Source: Lunularia cruciata
Taxonomy: Eukaryota; Streptophyta; Marchantiopsida; Lunulariales; Lunulariaceae
Direction: 5' to 3'
Length of the DNA: 64,000 bases
NCBI GenBank assembly: GCA_948567375.1
Contig: OX419755.1
Span: 80,804,218 to 80,868,217 of the forward strand
Shown: one piece after another, positions 53,943-63,789 of the stretch
How positions within the stretch are numbered: the first letter of the stretch is position 1
Layout: every line of letters starts with the position of its first letter
Notes under the pieces: generated by a model
The model's input: the letters and a program-made list of their open reading frames with translations, nothing else
Databases searched by the model: none
Told to the model about the DNA's origin: nothing
Position numbers and translations under genes: made by a program

Positions 53943-55141
53943 ACATGCAAAAGATACTCCAGTACCAGAGGTAATCACTTGCATTTGGAGTATGAATGGG
54001 ATTGTTCCATCCCCCTTGGATGTTCCATTGTGGAGTTTAAAGGACGCATTACAACAACATGCAGATTGATTGGTGTAGTTGGCTTAGAGTGGAGCCTTTG
54101 TACCACTAGGAGATGAGTGTGAGGATGAGCCTCCGGAGTCAATTACCTTGACAACTTTGGATACCACACTCATTGCTTGGTAGTATCTAATAGAGGGAAT
54201 ATGTCTATTGGAGTTGTTCGATGGGATTAGCACCGGACTAGCTATGATCTTATAGGCGGGTATACAAGTACAGAGGTACTTGTATGTGGAGAGAGATGAG
54301 ATTGCTAGGCAAGTCTCTCTACATCATGTGGCATACTTGGCCTATTGGTATCCAGAGTTATTACCAATGTCAGCAGTCAAGGATTACCGGAAGGCCCTAC
54401 CAACAAACATTTCCTTACTAAAGGCGCATGATCTGAAGTGATATGGGCCTATTCATTTGGTGATTTGGGATGGCCATGTTAGGGACATACACATGTTGGC
54501 TGAGGTTTGGGTCTTCAAGATCCTCATTCTGGTGTGTTTTGGGAGATGTTATGGATACTATGACATCTCCAAGTTCATCAATCTGTTTCTCTAGCTTACC
54601 TTTTGGAGAACCTTCCTTTGATGGGTGATTCTCGCACCAAAGTGGTGGCATCAGGTCCATTCTTGTATGGGACTTGTTGTATTGTTGGATGCAGCCAGAG
54701 TGGGATCATATGCTCATCGTCTTTGTCTTTGGTGGACAAACATCTTACCCAAAGAGGTTTTAAAGCGTGCATATTATAGGATTTAGCGACTAGACGACAT
54801 CCTTGTTGATGACATCTTGGATGTAGGACGTCAGTCTCAGACGGTAGTAGTGGCTGATAGGTCACCTATGGCAATGGTGGACCTAGTTGGACAGCCTAGA
54901 GCTACTTTTCCCACACTTACAAGTTTCCCAAGCTCTCATGCTTTTTGAGAGGGAAGACCTAGACTTGTTTGGGACTCACAGTTATAGCAATTGATGGAAC
55001 CCAATGTTGATGAGAGAGAGTGGGTGATGGGTTTTTGCATTGGTATTACCACTATTCTAGCCATATCAAAGGCATCTAGGCATTAGGTGTTAGGTCAGGC
55101 TATGGACCTTAACTATTTGACCTAGATTGTGAGCCTTGGTT
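53943..55141 (+). pseudogene. Element B C5 cytosine DNA methyltransferase domain
   Basis: Second copy of the methyltransferase. After the solo LTR the reading ITLTTLDTTLIAWXYLIEG leads to motif I LELFDGISTG (54208-54237), YLYVERDEIARQVSLHH (motif II), NISLLKAHD (III), GWPC followed by TAG (54471-54482; A has CAG for Gln), YLLENLP (VI; ENLP at 54606-54617), and motif VIII GSYAHRLCLWWTN (54703-54741), then EVLKRAYY and DDILVDDILDVGRQSQ. Two or more small deletions shift the frame. Motif VIII is clearer than in A and looks like the S-x-x-HR-x-R-[YL]-[FW]-W-x-N pattern of DNMT3/DRM. Position after protease and before RT is the same as in A. Confidence 0.85.
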
Positions 55142-55815
55142 TGTAACACCCATATGTGCATGTGTGTGGTATTGTGATATTTAGCTTGGTATTACAAGTA
55201 CTTAAGAGATATTATTGGTTCTATATTAGTCATGGTTAGCTAAAGTTAGTCGTAGCTAGGATAGAGGGGACCTTACTTTAGAGGAAGTAGAAAAGATGAG
55301 CACCACTATTTTGGATTTTAGTGTGTTGACTTGGTATTATTCCTAGGTGTTTGGCTTTGAGGAAAGAGTTGAGAACTCTTGGGTCCACAAGCCTTTTTGT
55401 TTTGGATTCTTCTTTAGTCCAAGGATAGCCCATGTGAAGGAATCCTTGACTTAGTGGTTGGGTCAAGATAGGACCACATGCTTAGGGGAATATGCCCATG
55501 TGAATGGATATTCCTTTCTACTTTTTGACTTTACTTGACTTTAAGTCTAGTAACTTGAGTTACTACGCTAATTAGTAACTTTGGTACGTAACTATTTCAC
55601 AAGTATATAAACAAGGAGTGAGGAGGTACTCATCATCCTTTCATTTGCAACTATCTCTCTCTCATTGAGTTCTCTAGTGAGCAATGTCTTGTATCTTGGA
55701 GTGTTAGCCTTGGAGGAGTATGATGGAGTTTGGGTTCCTTGCCTTCTTAGTCCATGGTGCGCTACTATAGTAGCCATCAGAGGTTCATCCTGAGTGAGAG
55801 ACAGGCCGGCTCACA
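55142..55815 (+). mobile_element. Solo LTR of family F inserted in element B
   Basis: TGTAACACCCATATGTGC to GGCCGGCTCACA, 674 bp, close to the F LTRs but with a short deletion near 55217 and several substitutions. TATA box TATATAAAC at 55604-55612. Compared with A (uninterrupted at 8460-8480) a few target bases are missing, so no clean duplicate is left. Confidence 0.9.
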
Positions 55816-56154
55816 GAGCAGCATAGGATGCACTTGATAGGCATCACTACTCAGACACTTGTGAGCCATGTGCCTATGAAGACAATTCAGGCACATGCTA
55901 GGGGTGATGGACCAAGTGGACATGGTATTCTTGGAACACAGTTAGTAGCTACTAGGAAGAGTGGTCTACTTGGAATCCATCCAGGTGAGCATGGGCTACT
56001 TGGATTACACCCTTGGTCCACTTGGGATGCAACTAGAGGACGTGTGGAGCTTGCAGCCAGAGTGGAAGGAGTTTCTCACACGGAGGTTGGAAACTCTAGT
56101 GGTTGGGAGCATGACACTACTGCTCCTAAGGGCCCAATGTAGCATTCAGTCAGT
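55816..56154 (+). pseudogene. Element B methyltransferase-RT linker
   Basis: The 104-codon frame 55828-56142 matches A 8131-8475: HLIGITTQTLVSHVPMKTIQ, then SGLLGIHPGEHGLLGLHPWS and ARGRVELAARVEGVSHTEV. Conserved in both copies, so part of the polyprotein, but no domain is recognised. Confidence 0.6.
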
Positions 56155-57250
56155 ATGTCTTCCACTCTTGTGATAGTTACAGAGGATACTTGGGAGCTAG
56201 ATCTTGGATCCAAGCTTACAAGAGAGGAAAGATGGAGAGTTTTGAGGTTCTTGAGGAGCTACACAAGTTGTTTTGCCTTCAATATAAAGGATTTGGGTGC
56301 TCTAAAAAGACTTGGTATATGGATTGAGCTGACTAGCAATACACTAGTTTTCCGATGTCCTTATCATTATAGTGACATGGAGAGGACATTGATTCAAAGT
56401 TGGAGTAGAGATCTTTTTGAGGCTGATTTGGTGGAGACTTCACATGGAGAGTATGCATCAATGACAGTGATGCTAGCCAAGAAGGATATACATAGCAACT
56501 ACACAAATAGGCAGATGTGAAGAGATTACCGTCCTATCAACCGACAGACTAGGGCTGATCGGTATGCCATGCTTACACCGGAGGAGATTTTTGATGTGAT
56601 TGGGCATGCAAAGGTCTTCAATACTTTGGATCTTTGAGTAGGAAATCATCAGTTGCCTATTAGGGAGGAGGATGAGTCCAAGACATCATTTTGGGCTATC
56701 AATCCTCATGGCAAGGATGTGTTATATCAATGGAGGTTCTTACCATTTGGGTTAAGGAATGCTCCGGTTGAGCTCTAGAGGGTCATGGATACGATCCTAG
56801 CTAGATTGGATTTTGCTTGGTGCTATATTGATGACATTTTACCTATAGCACTACTGTGGAGGAGCATGAGAGATAGTTGTTGGAGGTGTTTGAGAGGTTG
56901 AGATCTCAAGGATTCAAATTACATCTTGGGAATTGTAGGTTCTTCCATGAGCAGATTGAGTATTTTGGTCACACTATCTACCCTAGAGGAATTGGCATTC
57001 ACCAAACCAAGGTGGAGGCTATTACATGTATTCCTCGGCCTACGGATGTGAGCAAAGTGCAAGCATTCCTTGGGTTGACAAACTTCTATCACCGCTATGT
57101 TAGAGGATTTAGTGCCATTGCCAAGGCCTTGACAAATCTGACCAAGCTTACACAAGAGTGGTGTTGGGGAGATGAGCAGGAGAGAGCTTTTGTAGAGCTC
57201 AAGGAGAGGTTGACATCTGCTCCTATTTTGAGGAGACCAATCAAAGGATG
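56155..57250 (+). pseudogene. Element B reverse transcriptase
   Basis: 56155-56520 is the N-terminal RT (FLRSYTSCFAFNIKDLG, VMLAKKDIHSNYTNRQM). Then DYRPINRQTRADRYAM, VFNTLDL, GKDVLYQWRFLPFGLRNAP and YIDD at 56824-56835 in broken frames. 56877-57251 is the thumb (LHLGNCRFFHEQIEYFGHTI, VQAFLGLTNFYHRYVRGF). It matches A at 7100-8140. Confidence 0.87.
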
Positions 57251-57640
57251 ACCATTTTAGGTTCATACTGATTGGAGTATGTTGGGCCTTGGAGAGGTGC
57301 TCACCCAACATCATGATGAGGGGAAGGAGTTTATGGTAGTGTATGCTAGTTGTTCCAAAAATTCAGCGGAGGTGAAGTATAGTTCATGTGAGGGACAATG
57401 TTTGGTAGCAATTTGGGCGGTAGCAAATTTCTAGTGTTACCTATTTGGTAATCCTTTCACTCTCATCACTGATCATCAGCTATTGAAGTGGTTGATGGAG
57501 TCCTACAAGCTTTCAAGGAAGCTTGCATGATGGGCTCTGATTTTATAGGAGTATGATTTCACGGTTGTTCACAAACTTGGAGTGGTGAACCGTGATGCAA
57601 ATAGGCTGAGTAGAAACCCATGTCTCAGCCAGCATGATCA
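57251..57640 (+). pseudogene. Element B RNase H
   Basis: HTDWSMLGLGEVL (first Asp) near 57262, then EVKYSSCEGQCLVAIWAVA (Glu) near 57370, then LITDHQLLKWLMES (Asp) near 57465 and VNRDANRLSRNPC. A few stops only. Confidence 0.78.
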
Positions 57641-58581
57641 AACCGGAGCACTTTGGCATGGTGAGACACATGAGGAGATGGTGCCAAGTTGGCATGCATC
57701 TGCCTTTCTTTGTATATTTCTGAGACTTTGGTGGTATCTCTCTCAACGCATATAGGAGGACTTTTTGAGGTCATAGATCCAAAGAGTGAAGATATTGGTA
57801 CAATTCAATGAGACATTCATGATGATGTCTTAGTGATGGACTATCTTTGTATTGGTGTTGTGGGTGGCACATTTGGGGCCAAGGAGAGAGACCGCATTCT
57901 TCAACAAGCCAGATGGTTCAGATTGGAGAGTAGACATCTTTTGCAGGAGGATGGTAGAGTGAGAGTAGTACCACTTCTATCTCAGAGACTACAGTTGGTC
58001 CGTCATGCTCATGAGGAGCTAGGACATTTTGGATTAAAGCGTACATATAGCTTACTCTAGAGTCATTATTGGAGGTACAGCATTTTGCTACCAGATGTGT
58101 GGTTTGTGACCAAGTTAGAGCATTGAATGATGCTCCTACGCCACAATTACACCCATTACCTATCATGAGATTGGGTTACCATTGGAGTTTGGACTTTGCT
58201 GGACCTTTACCGTTGATTGTGAGACATCATCAATATGTTTTGATGATGGTGGAGCACTTCTCCAAGTAGATTGAGTTGGTAGCACTTCATGACAAGTCTA
58301 GTGAAGGGACAGCTTACTTGTTCCTGGATCAAGTTTTTAGTCATTTTGGTGCACCAGTTGAGGTTTTGACTGATCTGGGTATAGAGTTCTTAGGGGAGTT
58401 TCAAGTTTTGTATGACAAGGCTTTGATTGATCATAGTACTACATCTTGAGATCACCCTAAGGCAGATTTCTTAGCTGAGAGAGTGGTTCAAACGGTGAAG
58501 AGAGGATTGTAGAAGTATGGTTTGCAGAGAGGCCACTTGGGAGATTGGGATCTCCAGTTACCTTGGTTGGCCATGGGCTAT
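57641..58581 (+). pseudogene. Element B integrase, main part
   Basis: 57833-58060 ends in the zinc domain VRHAHEELGHFGLKRTYSLL (His pair). The Cys pair is at CVVCDQ in frame 58069-58269, which continues into the core: LGYHWSLDFAGPLPL (first Asp) and YVLMMVEHFSK. Then PVEVLTDLGIEFLGEF (second Asp) and FLAERVVQTVKR (Glu). It is cut after LPWLAMGY at 58581 by a solo LTR. Confidence 0.85.
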
Positions 58582-59323
58582 TGTAATACCAAGAGCTAGC
58601 CATATGATCTAGATGTGAAATTTGGTTTGGTAACATCTAGAATGATGTTATACATGATGGTTGAAATAGATCAGATAGAAGTATCACCAAAAGAGTACTT
58701 CTACTAATAGGGCAGAAACCGAAATAGACTTGAGAACCTTAGAACCAATAGCTAGACATATGATTTAAAGGTGAGAATTGGTTTGGTAACATCTGGAAGG
58801 ATGTTACACATGATGGACTAAACAGATCAGAAAGAGGTATCATCAAAAGGGGACTTCTACTAATAGAGTAGGAACCAAAATATGCCTAAAATCTTTGAAG
58901 GCAATTTCGGAGGCCTAAACGGATGAATTAGGCCTCAAAAATGTGCAGATTCCCCCCCCCCCCTAAAAGAGGAATGGCTGGCCTTCCCTCCTCTGCTTTG
59001 TCTCGTCAAGACCTTTCCAACGGTACTTTACTCATGTGATTCTGAGATTCCTATAGGAAGATTCCTTAAAAGATTCCCTCTGGTCAAAGCTTGTTTGACC
59101 AACCAGATAGGACCTAGACCGGACATGTCACCCATCCAAGTAAGTAATCCAAGGGTGGAGCTTGCTGACATGTCACCTATCTGTGTCCCTAATCCTATGG
59201 TGGAGCTTCCTTGGCGGAGATCCTCTTTGTCTATATAATAAAGAGAAGGTGCTCCCTTGGGGCATCAATTGTTTGAGTGTGCAATCTGTGTTTTCTCTCT
59301 TCTCTTATCCTCAGAGTATTACA
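58582..59323 (+). mobile_element. Solo LTR of family G inserted in element B
   Basis: 742 bp with perfect 8-bp inverted termini TGTAATAC and GTATTACA. Exact duplicate GCTAT at 58577-58581 and 59324-59328. A has the empty site GGGCTATCGGTTC. It contains an internal tandem duplication (about 58597-58745 and 58753-58900), a run of 12 C at 58952-58963, and a TATA box TCTATATAATAAAG near 59230. Another copy starts at 63790. Confidence 0.92.
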
Positions 59324-59640
59324 GCTATCGGTTCAGCCAGCAAGCCTCCTTAGCATCCTTCTCTCCTTACTTTCTACTTTATGGACAAGATCTAGATTTA
59401 CCAACAACCATTTGTCAAGATGCTATTATAGTTTTGGACTTGGATGATCTAGATATATGGATGAGCGCATGTTCTCAGCAGGCAGAGATCTTTCAGAGAG
59501 TGATGCCGATGGCCTTTGAGAACTTGGCAATCGCTCAACATAGAGATACCTTATGTTATGCTACCATTCAAGGAGGAGGTTATAGACCCTCAATCCTTCA
59601 ATTTCATCCAAGAGATTATGTATATCTATAGCAAATAACA
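59324..59640 (+). pseudogene. Element B integrase, tail part
   Basis: Resumes at YRFSQQASLASFSPYFLLYGQ, then VVLDLDDLDIWMSACSQQ-like sequence and FENLAIAQHRDTLCYATI, then LQFHPRDYVYL. It matches A at 5370-5700. It joins the integrase core to the PHD module. Confidence 0.82.
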
Positions 59641-59995
59641 CCAACAACACTTGATGTTTTGACAAACCGCACTATCTTGAGAGTGCATGAGGTTTTGCTA
59701 TCTAGAGTCCTTGTGTTGGAAGGACGTAATGGTGTTGTTTGGAAGGATGTGCACAATTTTGCACCATGTCACCTCCCAAACATTGATGGTACTATAGACC
59801 CAAGCTTGGCACTTGTACGTGCAGGCTTGAGGTGTATGTTATGTGGTTCGTTTGGTGGAGTTGCTACTATGTTAGTATGTGATAGCTGTTTGAGAGGATG
59901 GCATATGGCATATGGCATATATGACTCCTCCCCTCACGGTGATTCCTTAGGGACAATGGTCATGTCCTAGATGTACTTGACCTATAGCTAGTTCA
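59641..59995 (+). pseudogene. Element B Pol C-terminus with PHD-type zinc finger
   Basis: Frame 59659-59970: TILRVHEVLLSRVLVLEG, VVWKD, APCHLPNIDGTIDPSLALV, then RCMLC (Cys59, Cys62), MLVCDSCLRGWH (Cys74, Cys77, His82). A small duplication (CATATGG twice) then shifts the frame. In the next frame lie ACTCCTCCCC for the Pro-Pro-Leu loop and, at 59956-59973, Trp-Ser-Cys-Pro-Arg-Cys followed by Thr and stop. All eight C4HC3 ligands are thus accounted for between A and B, with different ligands lost in each. The CDSCLRGWH block is the hallmark of a PHD finger. It ends the element polyprotein. Confidence 0.85.
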
Positions 59996-60148
59996 TTCTT
60001 TATATGGTGTAAATTGCAAACAGGCGACTAACAATGGGGCTCCATAGCACCCGGCCTTCTTATCTTTGCCCATCATAAGGTATACCATGTACTTGGAGTA
60101 GATGGCTATCAAGAGTTAGAGGGACCTAACCACTAGCTAGGAGGCAAG

Positions 60149-60255
60149 TGTGGCACTTTAGAATCTATGTATGATTTATGTGTGAGTTGTGCTTCTATAG
60201 TAAATGATGTTGACAGCGATGTATGTTGTGTAGCGATGTATATATGCACGATAGC
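60149..60255 (+). repeat. Inner copy of repeat X of element B
   Basis: 107 bp, TGTGGCACTTTAGAATC to GCACGATAGC, preceded by the purine tract GGAGGCAAG and directly followed by the LTR core. Same length as in A. Confidence 0.78.
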
Positions 60256-60706
60256 TATCATGCCATTTGTAGTGTCGTATCTAGATTGCTCGGACTCAAG
60301 AGTTGTAGTGATAGTAGTTAGAGGTATTTTAGCAATTTCCCATAGATTGCTTTCTGACAGTCAGATTTCATGTTTGGGGTATTGACTTCATGGTGGGGCC
60401 CACCATCACTTTGCACCATTTGCACCATCAAGTGTGCCATCAGCAGGAGTGTTAGGGTTCTAGACCTAGCTCAAGTCTAGGGGAATACTTTCAAAGTGTA
60501 GCTCCAAAGAGCTCACTTCTCTAATGTTGAGCCTTTGAGTTCATGGCTATGGTAGACAAAGGCCGGCAAGCGTCACTTGGATTCTCTTAGCTAGAGTGGG
60601 TGTGGCTTGATTGTAATCAATGCCCAATTTTTGGTAGTTTATAGAGTGACAGATCAAGTACCGATCTGAGTTGAGTTGATTTGAGAGTTGTAAACAATTT
60701 GATTAT
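60256..60706 (+). repeat. 3' LTR core of element B
   Basis: Starts TATCATGCCATTTGTAG (G lost to A) and ends TTTGATTAT. Pairs with 22791-23245 with many substitutions. Confidence 0.85.
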
Positions 60707-60809
60707 TGTGGTACTTTAAAGTCTATGTATGACTATGTGTGAGTTGTGCTTTTATAGTATATGATGTTGAGAGTGATGTATGTTGTGTAACAATGTATAC
60801 ACACACAAC
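60707..60809 (+). repeat. Outer copy of repeat X of element B
   Basis: 103 bp, TGTGGTACTTTAAAGTC to ACACACAAC. D1 coding sequence resumes immediately after (ATGTT target copy, then CTTGGACGATATC), which proves that this outer X belongs to the inserted unit and not to the target. Confidence 0.8.
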
Positions 60810-60814
60810 ATGTT

Positions 60815-61608
60815 CTTGGACGATATCTTAATCTATAGCAAGATAGAGGCAAAACACGTGAATCATGTGCAAGAAGTCCTAAGACGACTATGATAATGGA
60901 AATTTTACTGCAAGAAGTCAAAGTGTGCCTTTTGGTAGAAGGAGGTTACCTTCTTGGGTCACAAGATCTCATCAGAGGAGATTAAGATAGAAGAGGAGAA
61001 AATCTAGGCCATTACTGATTGTCTTACTCCAAAGGATGCTACAAAAGTACGGCCATTTAATGGATTGGCCAATTTTTACAAACGGTTCATCTACTATTAT
61101 GCTCATGTGGCTGCACCATTGATTGACCTCTTGGGGAAGAATTTTAGCTTCCAGTGGACCACCAAGCATGAAGAAGCATTCCAAAATTTGAAACATATGG
61201 TGTCTTCAAGACCCATTCTCAACCATTTGATCCTCAACTCCCTTGTGTGGTTGATTTTGATGCTTCAAACTTTGCAATTGGAGCCATGTTGCAACACAAA
61301 TTCCTAGATGGACTACATCCCATTGGCTTTGTGTCTTGCCGACTAAATTCAGCTGAAAGAAATTAATTTGCTTGAGGTCAAGAACAACTTGCAATGGTAT
61401 ATGCCACCAAGATATGGATGCATTATCTCTTGGAGAACAAGTGATCATGCAAATTGATTACAAACCATTGTTGCAGATCTTACACTTTGAACACATGAAG
61501 AGTTGATATCATCAATGGGATGAGCAACTCCAATTGTTTGACATCAAACTTGAATACAAACCAGGTCAGTTCTATGTCATCCTTGATGCTTTATCATGAT
61601 GACTTGAT
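60815..61608 (+). pseudogene. Element D1 RT end and RNase H
   Basis: After B, the D1 RT resumes at its catalytic region (LDDILIYSK), followed by FLGHKISSEEIK and 61065-61307 with LANFYKRFIYYYAHVAAPL and NFSFQWTTKHEEAF. Then FDASNFAIGAMLQ (RNase H) and VDYKPLLQ-like sequence. It matches D2 at 35983-36790. Confidence 0.8.
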
Positions 61609-62525
61609 TTGAAGTCTCTTGTTCTCATCACGGTGGCAATTACGATGGTGTCAATTGACTCCGAGGTCCATAACAAGTTTTGGTCAATTCTACAACAAGA
61701 TCCCTTCTTCCAAATGGTACATGGTTGTATGATAGCATGCGACAAGGAGTACAACACATTCTCCCTCAAGGAAGGCCTTCTATTCCATGAGGACCGGATC
61801 TATGTTCTAGCCAAAGGTGATCTCTGACTTGTGCACCTTCAAGAAGCCCATGATTTACCAACAGTTGGTCACATGGGTGTGGACAAGACCTTGGATACCC
61901 TCCAACACCAATGGTGGTGGCCCAACATGGCACAAGATGTTTGGGAGTTTTTCTAATCTTGTGAGAGTTGTCAACGCAACCTGAAGCTGAGTGGACTCCT
62001 TCAACCACTCTCCATTCTAGCTACTCATTGGGAACATGTGAGCTTAGATCTCATCACCTACTTGCCCGAGACAAATCAAGGTCACACAACAATTGTGGTG
62101 TTTGTGGTAAGCTTAGTAAGCAAATCCATTTGGCACCAATGGTTGATACTATGGATGCTCCAACCTTGCGGCAACTCTACTTTGACAATGTATTCAAGCA
62201 TCATGGGATGTTGCGTGTACTCATCTCCGACCGTGATCCTCACTTCATAGGAAAGTTTTGGCAAGCACTCTTCCAAATACTTGGCACCAAGCTTGCTTTG
62301 TCCATAGCCTATCATCTTCAAACTGATGGACAAAGTGAACATGCAAATTGCACCTTGGAAGATATGCTTTGTGCTTTTGTCAACATTCACCATACCAATT
62401 GGGATAAATGTCTTGCAGCTACGGAGTTTGCATACAACAATTCTAAATAGGCAAGCACCAGATTCTTTCCTTTCTTTCTTAATTTTGGACAAGACCCACT
62501 TGTTCTAGATTCCCTTCTTGCTCCT
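61609..62525 (+). pseudogene. Element D1 integrase
   Basis: 61609-61827 (SEVHNKFWSILQQDPFF, RIYVLAKGDL), then the HHCC domain (LQEAHDLPTVGHM...CESCQRN). Core: HVSLDLITYLPET, then VLISDRDPHFIGKFW and DGQSEHANCTLED with the catalytic Glu kept. A one-base change near 62108 shifts the frame. AEFAYNNSK is followed by a stop, as in D2. Confidence 0.85.
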
Positions 62526-63139
62526 CCTCTGTCTCATGTCCCTCATACTTCCACCTTCCTGACCACCATCTCCCAATCCCTCCAACAAGCCAAATCTCAT
62601 TTCCTTGTTGCTAAAAATTAGCTAAAACAATATGCGGATCACCATCGCCGCAATCTTAGCTTTCAAGTTGGTGATAAGGTCATGTTCTCATCCAATAACC
62701 TCCCTCTTCCACTTGATGATACCCAAGTTTGTAAACTTGCCCCTAATTAGATAGGACCCTTTGATATCACCAAAATTGTCTCTCTTGTTGCTTATCGACT
62801 TGCCTTGCCTTGTCATATGTGCATCCATCTTATCTTTCATATTTCCAAGTTGAAACCCTTTTTTCCTAACCCCTTTTCTTTTTCCTCTTGAGTCCAACCT
62901 CCCCCTCCTCCTGTCCCTATCAATAATCATGAGGAGTACAAAGTTGATTGTATCCTTGCACGTCATCACATTTAACGAGGCCGTCAACAACATACAAAGT
63001 ACAAGTCCTTTGGAAAGAGTATCCACTTCATGATGCCACATGGGAACCTCTTTCTCATCTCCAGAATGCACAATTGGCCATCCAAGAGTTTGAAGCTTCA
63101 CTAGCAACGAGGACGTCATCAACTAGCAATGGAAGAATA
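62526..63139 (+). pseudogene. Element D1 integrase tail and chromodomain
   Basis: The tail reads AKSHFLVAKN, then YADHHR and FQVGDKVMFSS near 62660. The chromodomain lies at about 62940-63120: YKVDCILARHHI, a stop and a one-frame step, then YKVQVLWKEYPLHDATWEP and LAIQEFEA. The YKV...LWKEYP..DATWEP...I.EFE pattern is the classic chromodomain seen at the end of chromovirus integrases, where it guides insertion to marked chromatin. It is deleted in D2. Confidence 0.85.
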
Positions 63140-63563
63140 TGTAACAATATGGAGTTTAGCGACAAAGTTAGTAGGGCTAACAAAGTAGAAGATAAGATAA
63201 ATTAATCTAGAATATTCTAGAAGTATCTAGGAAGCTTCTTGGGAAGCTTCCCGGCTAGCTTAGCTTACACCCAAGTAGGTAACTTTTAGAAAAAAGCTTC
63301 TAGAAGCTTCCAACTAGCTTAGCTTGCATGCCAAGTAAGTGACTTCTAGAAGGAAGCTTCTTGAGAAGCTTCCCAGTTAACTTGGCTTGCACCCCAAGAA
63401 AGTGGCTCAAGGAAGCTTCTTGAGAAGCTTCTCAAGGGCCTTGTATGCTCCCTATAAATACAAGAGCCAAAGCTCATGCTAGGCATTTGTAGTTTTCCCT
63501 CATTCAAGTATCCCAATATGAGATTCTATTCTCCTATTTCTCTCCTAGTTTTGATCTTTTACA
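63140..63563 (+). repeat. 3' LTR of element D1
   Basis: 424 bp, TGTAACAATATGGAG to ATCTTTTACA. Pairs with 19919-20335. Confidence 0.9.
63209..63460 (+). promoter_or_regulatory. Heat-shock-element array and TATA box in D1 3' LTR
   Basis: AGAAtaTTCtaGAAgt at 63209-63224, TTCtaGAAgcTTC at 63298-63310 (the first GAA is now AAA), further GAAGCTTCTTGAGAAGCTTC words at 63350-63440, and CTATAAATA at 63452-63460. Confidence 0.68.
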
Positions 63564-63789
63564 ATAGGAGTCCAAATGAGTGTGACAAGTGTTAATTCTC
63601 AACCACTGAGACACATGGAAGTCCATCATTTGGTTTCTAGCCACAAACTGGATACTATTTGTAATTGTTGCTCAATTTGAGGTTGTTGACTCAACATAGT
63701 AGAACTCAATGGAGTGGCCCTTTATTGGTTCATTTTTTAACTATAAATGACAAATATATAAAGAGAAGAAGTACATTAACTTGGGTTCA
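63564..63789. other. Spacer right of element D1
   Basis: No gene or known repeat recognised. It is the original right flank of D1. Confidence 0.4.

Larger units (their letters stand above)
22791..60809 (+). mobile_element. Element B: Ty3/gypsy of the A family, host to three solo LTRs and element C
   Basis: 5' LTR core 22791-23245, then gag to 26153, element C (26154-49125), gag end and protease 49131-50199, a solo LTR (50200-53937), methyltransferase 54150-55141, another solo LTR (55142-55815), RT, RNase H and integrase 55816-58581, a third solo LTR (58582-59323), integrase tail and PHD to 59985, then X (60149-60255), LTR core (60256-60706) and X again (60707-60809). Removing the nested DNA leaves about 9.9 kb, close to A. 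Target duplicate GTGTT/ATGTT inside the RT of D1. Confidence 0.87.
19919..63563 (+). mobile_element. Element D1: Ty3/gypsy chromovirus, split by element B
   Basis: The 5' LTR is 19919-20335 and the 3' LTR is 63140-63563, both TGTAACAATATGG to TTTTACA or a one-base variant. The primer site TGGTATCAGAGC (20337-20348) is the exact tRNA-iMet type. The reading runs gag, protease, linker repeats, RT to 22790, is interrupted by element B, and resumes at 60815 (TTCTTGGACGATATC, the RT FLDD region) through RNase H, integrase and a chromodomain. Without B it is about 5.6 kb. No clear target duplication is seen (CTATT before, ATAGG after), so the ends have mutated. Confidence 0.88.

Noticed and set aside
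60707..60809. Outer repeat X read as a 100-bp target-site duplication
   Set aside because: X also lies at the matching place in element A at an unrelated site, and the D1 target resumes after it with a normal 5-bp duplicate. X is part of the element.
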